The notes under the pieces are model-generated. The model was not told where the DNA came from, ran no database searches, and worked only from the letters and a program-made list of their open reading frames with translations. A stretch of DNA of 64,000 nt from the NCBI RefSeq assembly GCF_020554865.1, contig NZ_JAJCIC010000027.1, positions 5,503-69,502 on the forward strand, given 5' to 3'. Positions 1 to 8,992 of this stretch are shown here, piece after piece (within the stretch, counting starts at the first letter, position 1; the number at the start of each line of letters is the position of its first letter). A program made the position numbers and the translations under genes. The stretch is from Lacrimispora sp. 210928-DFI.3.58. GTDB taxonomy: Bacteria; Bacillota; Clostridia; Lachnospirales; Lachnospiraceae.

Positions 1-1230
1 CAGGGGAAACGCCAGGACTCCAAGGAGGTTTCCTCACAGCTCTATGCTCTGGGCCAGTATCTGAGGACGGAGATCTGGGTGGTGGACCGCCAGGGCACCA
101 TCACTGTGGATAGCAAGGGCGGAGCCCGTGTCCAGACCGTGGTGGAGCAGTTTGATCCCACGGCCGTGGGGAACCGTTCCTATACCATCGGCAATTATTA
201 CGGGCTTTTTCAGGAGGATGTACTCAGCGTATCTGCCCCTATCACCGGCAATTACAACACCTATGGATACATCCTGATCCACCTCCCCTTAAGCCAGATC
301 GCCCACTCCCAGGACAATATCCTGGATATTTTGTACATTACCTCCGCCATCATTTTCCTGCTGTCCCTCATTATCCTGCTCATCTTTACGCAGACCGTAT
401 ATTTTCCCCTGCGCAAGATCACGGTGGGAGCCAATGAATACGCTGCAGGCAATCTGGACTACCGGATCGATGTGCCCACCCACGATGAGATGGGATATCT
501 CTCCGACACCCTGAACTATATGTCGGATGAGCTGAATAAAATGGAGGAATATCAAAAGAACTTTATCGCAAATGTATCCCATGACTTCCGTTCCCCCCTG
601 ACTTCCATCAAGGGCTATCTGGAGGCCATACTGGATGGCACGATTCCTCCGGAAATGTATGAAAAATACTTATCAAGAGTCATTTCCGAGACAGAGCGTC
701 TTCACAAGCTGACAGAGAGCATGCTGACCCTAAACTCCCTGGATGCCAGAGGCTATCTCTCCAGAACAAATTTTGACATTAACCGCGTGATCAAGGATAC
801 GGCTGCCTCCTTTGAGGGAACCTGCAATGCGAAAAATATCCGCTTTGACCTGACCTTTTCCGACAATATCCAGATGGTCTACGCTGATATGGGCAAGATC
901 CAGCAGGTCATGTACAACCTGATCGATAATGCCATCAAGTTCAGCCACCCGGATTCCACCATCTATATCCAGGCATCGGGAAGGTATGAAAAAATATTTG
1001 TATCCGTAAAGGACACCGGGATCGGCATTCCAAAGGACAGCATCAAGAAAATATGGGAGCGTTTCTATAAGACGGATCTGTCCAGAGGAAAGGACAAAAA
1101 GGGTACAGGACTGGGCCTTTCCATTGTAAAGGAGATCATCCAGTCCCATGGAGAAAATATCGATGTCGTGAGCACCCAGGATGTGGGAACAGAATTTATC
1201 TTCTCTCTCCCCCGTTCTACTTCCCTTTAA
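1..1230 (+). CDS. Sensor histidine kinase with HAMP domain, C-terminal part (5' end outside window)
   Basis: The reading frame is open from the first base, so the N-terminus lies to the left of the window. Visible parts are the end of an extracytoplasmic sensor region, one transmembrane helix (around bases 316-400), a HAMP linker, a HisKA dimerisation domain with the phospho-acceptor His in NVSHDFRSPL, and a HATPase_c domain with N-box DNAIKFS, G1 box DTGIGIP and G2 box GTGLGLSIV. All catalytic boxes are intact, so it should be an active membrane kinase. Its response regulator is presumably upstream, out of view. The signal sensed cannot be read. The next gene follows by 61 bases on the same strand and could be co-transcribed. 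Confidence 0.93.
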   Translation, partial: QGKRQDSKEVSSQLYALGQYLRTEIWVVDRQGTITVDSKGGARVQTVVEQFDPTAVGNRSYTIGNYYGLFQEDVLSVSAPITGNYNTYGYILIHLPLSQIAHSQDNILDILYITSAIIFLLSLIILLIFTQTVYFPLRKITVGANEYAAGNLDYRIDVPTHDEMGYLSDTLNYMSDELNKMEEYQKNFIANVSHDFRSPLTSIKGYLEAILDGTIPPEMYEKYLSRVISETERLHKLTESMLTLNSLDARGYLSRTNFDINRVIKDTAASFEGTCNAKNIRFDLTFSDNIQMVYADMGKIQQVMYNLIDNAIKFSHPDSTIYIQASGRYEKIFVSVKDTGIGIPKDSIKKIWERFYKTDLSRGKDKKGTGLGLSIVKEIIQSHGENIDVVSTQDVGTEFIFSLPRSTSL

Positions 1231-1291
1231 TTGTCAAAGATGATATACTATAAAAGACCCACGTAACTTTTCACAGAAAGGACTGATTGAT

Positions 1292-2353
1292 ATGATGCGT
1301 TTTAAAAAAGCAACTGCTCTTTTTCTTGCAGCCGCCCTGCTGTCCACTGCTATGGCGCCTTTTGCTATGGCTGCCAGCAGAAAGAAGGTTGGAAAGATCT
1401 ATTTGACCGTTGACACGGATATCCGCGTAGGCAACAGCGGCGGCGTGGTAGATGTAACTGCCACGGGGGATAATGCTGACCTGTACTACATAGATGCTGT
1501 GGAAGTCACCAACGAAGAGGTGGACAACTGGCGCAGTTCCTCTGCCCCTGAGGTAGAGATCATTCTGGGTGTCAATGATGAGGAGGAATACTATTTCTCC
1601 AACACCTCCTCCTCCAGCTTCAAGCTCACCCTGGACAGCTCCATCAAATCGCGCTTTGACAAGCTGGAATTTGTAAGCGCCAAACGCGATGATGACAATG
1701 CCACCTTGATCTTAAAGATCCGCCTGATATTTGACAAGGATAAATACAATGACAGCGCCATTGCCCCCTCCGGACTGGAGTGGAGCAGCAGCCTTCCGGG
1801 AACAGGCACCTGGGGAGATGTCCCATCTGCCAAATATTTCCAGATTCAGCTGTTTAAGGGCGGAGAGGCTCTCAGCGATATCCTGTCCTCCTACAATACC
1901 TCCTATGACTTTACAAGCCTGATCACAGAGGCCGGCTCCTATACCTTTAAGGTCCGCTCTGTCAAATCCGGCAACAATGTAAAAAGCAACTGGGCCACAT
2001 CCGGTCGTCTCACGGTAAAGGCGGAGAACATCACTGCCGGAGGCCTTATCCTCTCCTCCAATGAGGGTGCCTCCTCCGATTCCCCAAACGAGGACGGCAG
2101 CTGGCAGAAGGCCGCTGACAATGTGAGATGGTGGTGGCGCAATCCTGACGGCAGCTATCCCGTTTCTTCCTGGAAAGCCATAGGCGGCCAGTGGTACTAT
2201 TTTGACGCGGAGGGCTATATGGCAACAGGCTGGATCGAATTAAACGGCCTTCACTACTATCTGGATCCCGCAACCGGCGCCATGTACGCCAACACCCGCA
2301 CACCTGATAATTACTGGGTAAATGAAAGCGGCGCCTGGGTTCCTGGCATGTAA
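1292..2353 (+). CDS. Secreted protein with C-terminal cell-wall-binding repeats
   Basis: The 353-residue product begins with a Sec signal peptide (basic MMRFKK, then a hydrophobic stretch ending AMA about residue 28). The middle, about residues 30-240, has a beta-rich, fibronectin-like look (LTVKAEN near its end) but I do not recognise a named family. Near the C-terminus are aromatic wall-binding repeats of the choline-binding type (QWYYFDAEGYMATGWIE, then LHYYLDPATGAMYA). The protein is probably exported and held non-covalently on the envelope. AGAAAGGA lies about nine bases before the first of two adjacent ATGs. The gene converges on the ROK kinase with a shared terminator between them. Confidence 0.8.
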   Translation: MMRFKKATALFLAAALLSTAMAPFAMAASRKKVGKIYLTVDTDIRVGNSGGVVDVTATGDNADLYYIDAVEVTNEEVDNWRSSSAPEVEIILGVNDEEEYYFSNTSSSSFKLTLDSSIKSRFDKLEFVSAKRDDDNATLILKIRLIFDKDKYNDSAIAPSGLEWSSSLPGTGTWGDVPSAKYFQIQLFKGGEALSDILSSYNTSYDFTSLITEAGSYTFKVRSVKSGNNVKSNWATSGRLTVKAENITAGGLILSSNEGASSDSPNEDGSWQKAADNVRWWWRNPDGSYPVSSWKAIGGQWYYFDAEGYMATGWIELNGLHYYLDPATGAMYANTRTPDNYWVNESGAWVPGM

Positions 2354-2372
2354 TACACAGTATAACGGACTT

Positions 2373-2420
2373 TAAAAATGGGAAGGGATCCTGTAAAAAG
2401 GATGCCTTCCCATTTTTTTC
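2373..2420. terminator. Bidirectional intrinsic terminator
   Basis: The stem pairs AAAATGGGAAGG with CCTTCCCATTTT and has an inner GATCC/GGAT extension. It is followed by seven T on the plus strand and preceded by an A-run, so it can serve both the wall-binding protein gene and the convergent ROK kinase. Confidence 0.85.
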
Positions 2421-2437
2421 ATGTCCCTTATAAATGC

Positions 2438-3382
2438 CTACAGCACCAGCCGCGCCGCTCCGTAGATCCCCGCATCATTGCCCAGAGTGGCAAGAACCAG
2501 CTTTGCCTTGTTCTGTGAGATCGGGGTAAAATACTCGTAATGCTTCTGAATGATATCGATCAGGAACTGGCCTGCCTTTGACACGCCGCCTCCGATCACA
2601 AAAACCTCAGGATCTACGATCATGGAAGCTGAAGCCAAGGCCAGCCCCAGGTAACGTCCCACTGTCTCCATTACCTCAAGAGCCAGTGCGTCCCCTTCCT
2701 TTGCCGCATCCAGTACATCTTTTGCCGTGATGTCATCTCCGAAGCTTCTCATAAGGGACGGCTCAGAGGCTGCCGCCATCCTTCTGCGTGCCTCCCTGGC
2801 AATGCCGGTGGCAGAGCCTACCTGTTCCACACAGCCAACGCCGCCGCAGTTGCAGTGCTCCCATTCCTCATCCCGTACATGGACATGACCGATCTCTCCG
2901 CCCAGACCATGCTTTCCTGCAATGATCTTCTGGTCAATGATAACGCCTCCGCCTACGCCTGTGCCCAGGGTGATCATGATAAGGTCGCTGTAGCCTCGGC
3001 CTCCGCCCTGCCACATTTCTCCCAGAGCAGCTACATTCGCGTCATTTCCGCTTTTTACCGGCATGCCGTCAAGCAGAGCACTTAGCTCCTCCTGGGGATT
3101 GACATCGCGCCATCCCAGATTTACACAGACCTCCACGTATCCATTGGGAAGGACAGGTCCGGGAACTCCCATACCTGCGCCTGTAAAATCCGTTTTCAGG
3201 TCAAGACCCAGCTCCATCGCCTTCTCGCGGATGGAAGCCGCCACATCAGGAAGGATGTGGATCCCTCCCTCCTCCTGGCGGGTCTTTACCTCCCATTTTT
3301 CCAGAAGCTCTCCTGTTGTCTCAAAAAGCCCTATTTTTACCGTTGTTCCTCCAATGTCAACTCCGATGCATTTCATCCCCAT
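2438..3382 (-). CDS. glcK: ROK family sugar kinase (glucokinase)
   Basis: The 314-residue protein has the ROK fold: an N-terminal ATP-binding motif (CIGVDIGGTTVKIGLF), a sugar-binding ExGH region (GGEIGHVHV) and the zinc-binding Cys cluster CNCGGVGCVEQ. Bacillota proteins of this length and motif set are usually ATP-dependent glucokinases feeding glycolysis with glucose 6-phosphate; another hexose or N-acetylhexosamine cannot be excluded. AAAGGGAG sits about eight bases before the ATG. It follows the membrane protein gene at 3438 after a short gap and may share its transcript. Confidence 0.85.
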   Translation of the reverse strand: MGMKCIGVDIGGTTVKIGLFETTGELLEKWEVKTRQEEGGIHILPDVAASIREKAMELGLDLKTDFTGAGMGVPGPVLPNGYVEVCVNLGWRDVNPQEELSALLDGMPVKSGNDANVAALGEMWQGGGRGYSDLIMITLGTGVGGGVIIDQKIIAGKHGLGGEIGHVHVRDEEWEHCNCGGVGCVEQVGSATGIAREARRRMAAASEPSLMRSFGDDITAKDVLDAAKEGDALALEVMETVGRYLGLALASASMIVDPEVFVIGGGVSKAGQFLIDIIQKHYEYFTPISQNKAKLVLATLGNDAGIYGAARLVL

Positions 3383-3437
3383 TGTATATACTCCCTTTCT
3401 TTATTTAATCAGGCCTGCCCTCTGTACCGGCCGCCTG

Positions 3438-4727
3438 TCACTGAAGCTTGATCTCTGTCAGCATCTGTGGCCCCATGACAAGCAGCGTAGACGGAAAACG
3501 GCCGGCAGATACCTTTGATACGGTGAACTCAAAGGTTCCGTTAAATTTCTCCGTTCCCGCCATGTTATAAACTCTGCATGAGCTGTCATTGTACAGCAGC
3601 ACAAGCTCTTTATCAATGTCAAAGCCTGTATATTGATAATTGAATGTTGTATCAAACACAGGAGTGCCGTCTGTCTTATAAATACGCAGGCAGAAGGGAT
3701 TTTCCCCCTCCATATTGTCTGTGATCACGCCCACATAGTCATGAGAATAGGCAACGCTGCGCACATCCTCCTCAAACAGCACCTGACTTACGGATTCCGG
3801 CGATGTCTCCACCCTGGTGGAGAAGAACTGAAGCCCCTTGTCCGTAAATATCACAGCGTGGCTGTCATCTAAAAAGCGGACCTTTCCCGCCATGGCATCT
3901 GCCAGGTCCTGGGGCTGGAAGCCTCCAACCACACGCCTGGGATCATTTTTGCCCAGACCGAAATTGTAAAATACCACCTTATTTTTGATCATCCCCTGGT
4001 CCAGGTACATAAATGAGGTGATCATCTGGGTACCGCTGGGAGAGAGGCTCATGTCCAGAGGATACCCGTCTCCGGAAAGTATGGATTTAATGTAGATATC
4101 CAGAGAGCTTCCGTCCTTTTTATACAGGTAAATGTAGCTGGCCCTGGAATCCTCCTGGAGAGCTGCTGTCACTCCTTTTGCAGACACTGCCACCTGCAGG
4201 ATCGGGAGCAGTGTTGTCGCCTGCCCCTGGAGGCCGCCGGTATCGCATATGTATATGCTGTTGCCCTGCTGGTCCCCAATGGCGGCAAACTCGCCGTTGA
4301 TGGAGACCACCGGGGATTTCATCTCATAGCTTAAAACCCAGATGGCCTTTCCCTGGGCATCCAGATAGGAAGCTCCGTCCTTTGTATATTTTAATACTCC
4401 GTCTCCAAAATCCAGATATCCGCAGAAGCTTCCCTCTCCCTTGGCGGCTGCTTCCTGGGCCTCACTTGTCAGGTTCTTCTCCCAGATCGTCTGATAATCC
4501 GCAAATGAGTGATACCTGTCATACCGAAGCAGCACCAATACCGCTGCCGCTGCCAGGATGACCAATACCAGAAAGATCGTCAAACGCCGCCGCACCACCC
4601 TCCTGTGGGCCCTGTAGACAACCTCCCGGCTGTCTTCTTCCTCCTGGGGCGGACGGTGTTCCGGGACGATCTGGCGCTTCAGCTGCTTCTTTTTATTTTC
4701 ACGGCTCATAGAACTGATACTGCCCAT
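3438..4727 (-). CDS. DUF5711-like membrane protein with beta-propeller-like outer domain
   Basis: The product (429 residues) has a basic cytoplasmic N-terminus of about 55 residues, one transmembrane helix (LTIFLVLVILAAAAVLVLL) and a large extracytoplasmic region of repeated beta-strand units (for example AIWVLSYEMKSPVVSING, VGVITDN) that suggests a propeller. I assign it to the DUF5711 type from this architecture; no catalytic residues are evident and its role is unknown. ATG at 4727 is preferred over an upstream in-frame TTG at 4742 because GGGAG lies eight bases before that ATG. A -10-like TATACT occurs upstream near 4772 on this strand without a good -35. Confidence 0.7.
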   Translation of the reverse strand: MGSISSMSRENKKKQLKRQIVPEHRPPQEEEDSREVVYRAHRRVVRRRLTIFLVLVILAAAAVLVLLRYDRYHSFADYQTIWEKNLTSEAQEAAAKGEGSFCGYLDFGDGVLKYTKDGASYLDAQGKAIWVLSYEMKSPVVSINGEFAAIGDQQGNSIYICDTGGLQGQATTLLPILQVAVSAKGVTAALQEDSRASYIYLYKKDGSSLDIYIKSILSGDGYPLDMSLSPSGTQMITSFMYLDQGMIKNKVVFYNFGLGKNDPRRVVGGFQPQDLADAMAGKVRFLDDSHAVIFTDKGLQFFSTRVETSPESVSQVLFEEDVRSVAYSHDYVGVITDNMEGENPFCLRIYKTDGTPVFDTTFNYQYTGFDIDKELVLLYNDSSCRVYNMAGTEKFNGTFEFTVSKVSAGRFPSTLLVMGPQMLTEIKLQ

Positions 4728-4864
4728 CTTTCGTTCTCCCAAAAATCCTGTATCGCATATATGGGTATAGTATACAACATTTTCAGGTAAAACGCATTAT
4801 TTTTTTCTTGCTTCAAGTACGCGCCGGAACAAGCAGGCGGCGGGAATGGTTTTTCAAATATGCG

Positions 4865-6193
4865 CTAGGGAACAAGAAGCTTCTGGCCTGCATATATGCT
4901 GTTCTGATCTGCCAGGGCATTTACGCGGCAGATCTCATCGATGTGGCCCAGATTCTGGTACAGCTTAAAGCAGATGCCATACAGGGTCTCCCCCTCCTCA
5001 ACCGTATAGACCTGGTAATTGACAGCAGATACTGCCTGGGTCTGCGGCTTTGACGGAGAGGTCTCCGGCGTGCCTGAGACCTCAGGATTCTTCGCGGCTT
5101 CCCCAGTATAGGTGCTGCCGCTTTCCGGGCCTTCGCCCTCCCCTGTGCTTTCTCCTGCTTTTGTTTCTGCTCCGCCGCCGGCCGTATTCCCTTCATCCCC
5201 TTCTCCATCTCCCGGCATTGTCTCCGGTGCAACCAGAGAAGGCGTTTCACGGTCAGCCTCCTTCCCCGGCGCTGTGGTAGGATACACCTTTCCAGCCGCC
5301 TCCTCGATCACATAATCCGGCTCGTCCAGACCGCCTTCTGCTGACTTGAATCCCTTGGGAGCCCCGTCCGCCTCCTGGTTTCCGGCTTTCAAAAGCCCGT
5401 CCCTCACACTTCCTTCCGGCAGAACGGATGCGATCACACTCTCCATCTCGTGCATCTTGCGGTAATTATTGAACATGGCAACTCCCCCTGCCAGGACCGT
5501 GACTGCCAAAACACTGCACACACCGGAAAGAACGCCCACCGTGCTCCTCTGGCGGCCGGCCTCGTGACGGTGCTCGTCCATTTTCTGGCGAAAATCCTGG
5601 ATAGCCTTGTCATTTACCCCGGTCTCAGCTCTGGGTGCGTCTTTCCTTGAGATCATATAATCCTGCATCATCTGGTTGCGCTCATAATACACGCTGTAGC
5701 CTCTCAGCTTGTAAAAGCCGTCTGATGATGTTATGTAGATCGCTTCCTCCCCCTCCAGGCCGGAGTTCAGATACATAAGCTGGTTCTTTCCGGTAAAATA
5801 CTGGCTGTGCTGCCGCCAATAATTGAGGGGACTTAAGCTGCATCCGGGACTTCCGCACAAAAACCATCCCTGTACTGTTCGTTTTGGAAACATCTGCTCC
5901 ACATCCTGGTAGGCCTTCTTCCAGGCGTCCTCTGAAAAGACCACCTTTTCTCCCTCCTGTGCCACAGACTCCATTTCCAGTGCTCCATCTACAAACACAA
6001 AGGGCATGTCCTCATGGGTCTCTCTGCTTCCCAAAAGCAGTCCAACACGCAAATCAGACCCCCGGACCGGCTGGAGGCGTTTCAGATATGTATTTACATA
6101 ATCTTCCAGATATAATTTTAAAACCTTGTCCCGTTCTCCGATCTGCCGTATGTTTTTTGGCAGCTTAGGGAAGGGCTCATATAATTCTCCCAT
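4865..6193 (-). CDS. Membrane-anchored LysM-domain protein
   Basis: The protein has 442 residues. The first half (about 1-210) is a cytoplasmic domain without recognised motifs, followed by one transmembrane helix (VLSGVCSVLAVTVLAGGVAMF), a long low-complexity linker rich in Glu, Gly, Thr and Pro, and a C-terminal LysM domain (YTVEEGETLYGICFKLYQN ... YAGQKLLVP). LysM domains bind N-acetylglucosamine in peptidoglycan, so this probably tethers a cytoplasmic partner to the wall or cortex. The arrangement with a spore-protease-like gene upstream and DUF5711 downstream hints at a cell-envelope or sporulation role, which is inference only. Confidence 0.78.
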   Translation of the reverse strand: MGELYEPFPKLPKNIRQIGERDKVLKLYLEDYVNTYLKRLQPVRGSDLRVGLLLGSRETHEDMPFVFVDGALEMESVAQEGEKVVFSEDAWKKAYQDVEQMFPKRTVQGWFLCGSPGCSLSPLNYWRQHSQYFTGKNQLMYLNSGLEGEEAIYITSSDGFYKLRGYSVYYERNQMMQDYMISRKDAPRAETGVNDKAIQDFRQKMDEHRHEAGRQRSTVGVLSGVCSVLAVTVLAGGVAMFNNYRKMHEMESVIASVLPEGSVRDGLLKAGNQEADGAPKGFKSAEGGLDEPDYVIEEAAGKVYPTTAPGKEADRETPSLVAPETMPGDGEGDEGNTAGGGAETKAGESTGEGEGPESGSTYTGEAAKNPEVSGTPETSPSKPQTQAVSAVNYQVYTVEEGETLYGICFKLYQNLGHIDEICRVNALADQNSIYAGQKLLVP

Positions 6194-6210
6194 AGAATCA
6201 CCCCGCTGTT

Positions 6211-6376
6211 TTTACTTTACAAACCCGCCGCCGGACAGGCGGCATGTGATCAGGTATGCCCAATGCGTCCGCCAGACTTTCATGGTGCGGTGGCGCGTCC
6301 GCCTGCCGGGCGCATATAGGTTTACTTTACAAATCCGCCGCCGGATAAGCGGCATAAATTCAGGTATGCCAATGTG
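6211..6376. repeat. Pair of ~56-bp direct repeats with internal hairpins
   Basis: Two copies start with TTTACTTTACAAA (6211 and 6321), continue with a GC hairpin (GCCGCC/GGCGGC in copy one, GCCGC/GCGGC in copy two) and then CAGGTATGCC. They are about 110 bases apart and separated by a stretch carrying its own short GCGTCCGCC repeats. The stretch lies between the LysM and YyaC-like genes and has no credible coding frame. Confidence 0.7.
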
Positions 6377-6401
6377 CATGCTGCCTGATGGTTCGTAATC
6401 C

Positions 6402-6439
6402 ATACTGCGCCTGAATGCCAAATAGCCCAGGCGCAGTAT
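6402..6439. repeat. Perfect 12-bp inverted repeat
   Basis: Arms ATACTGCGCCTG and CAGGCGCAGTAT flank a 14-base loop. No T-run follows on either strand, so it is not a standard terminator. It lies next to the direct repeats just downstream of the YyaC-like gene and resembles a REP-type palindromic element. Confidence 0.6.
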
Positions 6440-6469
6440 CAGCATAGCAGATCCTGCAGGCGAAAGCTG

Positions 6470-7078
6470 TCATATTATGGCAGCATTTTCCCAAAATCGT
6501 TCGACAAGAAAAATGCTCTCGCAGATACAGTCCGCCATCTTCATCACCATGGAAAGGCGGACGCTCTGGAGCATCACCGGGTCATAGCCTCCGCAGCCCC
6601 CCACGATCCCTGTGATGGAAATGTCCCCGATGGCCTCCAGCTCCTTTGCCACTCCAAGCCCAGGCTGCAGGGCTCCCCGGCCCAGGGTGGCAAAGCCCAC
6701 ATGGTCGGGACTTCCCACAGAGGCGTCAATAGCCACCACCACATAGTCCGGATAATGCATGCGGATATACCTGGTGTAAAGCTCCAGGTTCATGGCATGG
6801 ACCGGACGGTCTAAGGTCCCGATGACGGCCGCCCGCTTCAGCCTGTTAAGGCGCAGCTTATGTCCCACCAGCGGCCCAAAGCTGTCGCCCGTAGACCGGT
6901 CTGTTCCAATGCAGAGGAACATCACTCCCTCCTTTCCCTGGCGGGTCATCTCCTCTGTGATCAGCTGGTTAAGATGAAGGGCGAAGCGCTCCGCCTCAAA
7001 ATCCCCTGAGGTATCGTAGTAGGAGATATCCTCTCTTTTCTGTATATTGAAGGTCTTCCATAATTTCATTGATCTCAT
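6470..7078 (-). CDS. yyaC: YyaC-like spore protease family protein (DUF1256)
   Basis: The protein (about 202 residues) matches the DUF1256/YyaC family, which is related to the germination protease Gpr and restricted to spore formers. Hallmarks are FLCIGTDRSTGDSFGPLVG, the Asp-containing VVAIDASVGS and ITGIVGGCGGYDPVMLQSVRL. In Bacillus the gene is expressed in the forespore; its substrate is uncertain. AGGTGG lies 11 bases before the ATG at 7078; a GTG at 7093 is an alternative start. The gene stands alone between a repeat-rich stretch and the HPr terminator and supports a sporulating host. Confidence 0.85.
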   Translation of the reverse strand: MRSMKLWKTFNIQKREDISYYDTSGDFEAERFALHLNQLITEEMTRQGKEGVMFLCIGTDRSTGDSFGPLVGHKLRLNRLKRAAVIGTLDRPVHAMNLELYTRYIRMHYPDYVVVAIDASVGSPDHVGFATLGRGALQPGLGVAKELEAIGDISITGIVGGCGGYDPVMLQSVRLSMVMKMADCICESIFLVERFWENAAII

Positions 7079-7189
7079 AACAAAGTTGTCCACCTAAAGC
7101 CTGTGTTTTTCTCCCGCCTTTCAGAGAGCAGGACGCTCCCAGCGGAAGCTGTTTTTATAGTATAGGCTCCGAAAAATGAAATTATGCAT

Positions 7190-7227
7190 AAAAAAGGAGC
7201 ACACGGATTGACAGCATCCGCGTGCTC
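7190..7227 (-). terminator. Intrinsic terminator of the PTS operon
   Basis: Read on the minus strand, GAGCACGCGGAT pairs along 12 bp with ATCCGTGTGCTC, with one G-T wobble and a seven-base loop, followed by CTTTTTT. It ends the operon just after the HPr gene. The plus-strand reading would contain an A-C mismatch, so the minus strand is the functional one. Confidence 0.9.
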
Positions 7228-7240
7228 TCTCTGGTCCTGC

Positions 7241-7516
7241 CTACATTTCTTCCCCAAATCCCATATTCACAAACGAAATCATAGCTTCCACTGCCTCTTT
7301 TTCATCCTCCCCTTCCGCCTGAATCTCCATCATCTCCCCCTGGGCCAATCCCAGGCTCAGGACCTTTATGATGGATTTCCCGTCCACCCAATTGCCTGCC
7401 TCCTTCCGGCAGATCTTAAGGGCAGAATGAAATTTTCCAGCCCGCTTCACAAACTCAGAAGCCGGACGGGCATGAAGCCCCGTCTTATTTTTTATAACTG
7501 CATTGCTGCTGTACAT
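7241..7516 (-). CDS. HPr-family phosphocarrier protein
   Basis: The 91-residue protein has the HPr active site KTGLHARPAS, with the PEP-phosphorylated histidine exactly at position 15. The regulatory serine region is DGKSIIKVLSLG, with Ser48 matching Ser46 of standard HPr after a two-residue insertion. HPr carries phosphate from Enzyme I to EIIA proteins. As the last gene of an operon that also encodes EIIA, EIIB and EIIC, this copy is likely dedicated to that system or to the local PRD-containing regulator rather than being the housekeeping HPr. Whether the serine is a substrate of HPr kinase cannot be judged. Confidence 0.88.
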   Translation of the reverse strand: MYSSNAVIKNKTGLHARPASEFVKRAGKFHSALKICRKEAGNWVDGKSIIKVLSLGLAQGEMMEIQAEGEDEKEAVEAMISFVNMGFGEEM

Positions 7517-7540
7517 AATAGCATTTCCTCCTGTATTCTA

Positions 7541-8992
7541 TTATTTATGTATTCTTCGGCCTATTCCCATCAGGTATTCTATCACATCTGCCAATGCCGT
7601 GTCCGGTCCCACATTTCCCGGAAAAATAACATAGGGAAGTCCCGGAAACCTGCTCTCCCCCCCAGCCTTCATAATGGGGATGCCCGGAGCGGCCTGCCCT
7701 GCTGCCAGGCCCCTTTTCATCTTCAACGCTTTTTTCATCACATCGCCGGATGTAATTCCTCCCTTTGCAATCACGAAATCAGGGCGGACCTTCAGCATAC
7801 CTATTACAGATGTCAGCGCAGCCGATATCTCCGTTGCCATTTTTAACTGCATGTCCGGTGTTCCGCCCGGTATGTCGAGACGCTCCCTCCGCGTATAAAC
7901 TGCCGCCATCCGTCCATCGGCAATGCATTCTGACGCCTGCCTGCACACCCGCTTTGCTTCATCCTCCAGACCGCCGTCTTCTAAAATCCGATGCTGGTTA
8001 AACTCAAAAAAATCAATGGGCAGCCCTCTTTTTTTCAGATACTCAAGCTGACGCGTGGTCTTGTTCACATGAGATCCAACAATCAGGATTCCTCCCCGCC
8101 CTCTCAGCTCCTCTTTCAGCCAGCTCTCCATGGAGAAGGACGGCCGGAGACCGAAGCACAGCACCTTTAACAGGGAAGCGGCCGTGCGGAACAGAAATTC
8201 CTTTCCCTGCAATATGGCGTCTATCAGAGCAACTGCAAAAACAGATACGTCTGTATACTCTGCTGCATTTACGATAATGCGCTGAAACCTCCGGGCTTCC
8301 AGCAGCTGTCCTGTCACCTTGTCAAGTTCCATATTCCGCAGGTCTTCCAGGGAAATGGAGATCACATCCTCTGCCTTGCAGCTTCCCCCTGTCTTTTCCT
8401 GGCACCATTCCTTTAGATCGGAGGAATGAAAACCAAAACTTTTATCTCCTGCAAATTCTGTCTCTCCCACCGGAATTAGGTTTTCCTCTTCTCTTACGTA
8501 ATGGATATCTCCTATGGTATAACGGCCGCCCTCCTCAAAAAATGGCATGATGATCTCCCCGTCAAAGCGGAGGCTACTGTTTTTTTCTATGGAATATCTG
8601 AGGCATTGGGTTTCCAACGGATAATGTCCCCTTAATGTAGAATCACTGCGGCTGATCACCAGGAAATCCTTCCCTGTCGCCCGGGCAGTTGCTGCAATAT
8701 CGGCGCCAATCGCCAGATGAGCCTTACTCGTCTCTGCTTCTGTCATGCTTCTTGAATTTGTCGATAAAAAGAACATGGGGGACTCATCCTCAAAGCCCTG
8801 ACAGATAGCAGCCTTATCCCAGGTTGTATATACAGGCACATTGCTCACTGTCTGTATCCCTGTAGGATCATCATCCAATACAACAATCTTTCTCCCCAGA
8901 CTGCACAGGCGCTCCTTCAGAAGCTCTTCCATCTCTTTCCTGTCCTCTGCCCTATAGCCAGGTGTCAATACCTGAACGGGACATTTTTCCAT
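7541..8992 (-). CDS. DUF1537 four-carbon acid sugar kinase family protein
   Basis: The protein has 483 residues. Its N-terminal domain starts with the family's acidic motif (KIVVLDDDPTGIQTVSNVPVYT) and includes SRSDSTLRGHYPLE. The C-terminal nucleotide-binding domain carries VIAKGGITSGDV and a Gly-rich PGNVGPDTALADVIEYL. Characterised DUF1537 enzymes use ATP to phosphorylate acid sugars such as threonate, erythronate or 3-oxo-tetronate. The start overlaps the activator gene by 41 bases, implying translational coupling. Its place in a PTS operon is unexpected because PTS sugars arrive already phosphorylated. The substrate is unknown. Confidence 0.88.
   Translation of the reverse strand: MEKCPVQVLTPGYRAEDRKEMEELLKERLCSLGRKIVVLDDDPTGIQTVSNVPVYTTWDKAAICQGFEDESPMFFLSTNSRSMTEAETSKAHLAIGADIAATARATGKDFLVISRSDSTLRGHYPLETQCLRYSIEKNSSLRFDGEIIMPFFEEGGRYTIGDIHYVREEENLIPVGETEFAGDKSFGFHSSDLKEWCQEKTGGSCKAEDVISISLEDLRNMELDKVTGQLLEARRFQRIIVNAAEYTDVSVFAVALIDAILQGKEFLFRTAASLLKVLCFGLRPSFSMESWLKEELRGRGGILIVGSHVNKTTRQLEYLKKRGLPIDFFEFNQHRILEDGGLEDEAKRVCRQASECIADGRMAAVYTRRERLDIPGGTPDMQLKMATEISAALTSVIGMLKVRPDFVIAKGGITSGDVMKKALKMKRGLAAGQAAPGIPIMKAGGESRFPGLPYVIFPGNVGPDTALADVIEYLMGIGRRIHK

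Noticed and set aside
6211..6439. CRISPR array
   Set aside because: Only two imperfect units with one 54-base interval and no cas gene in the window.
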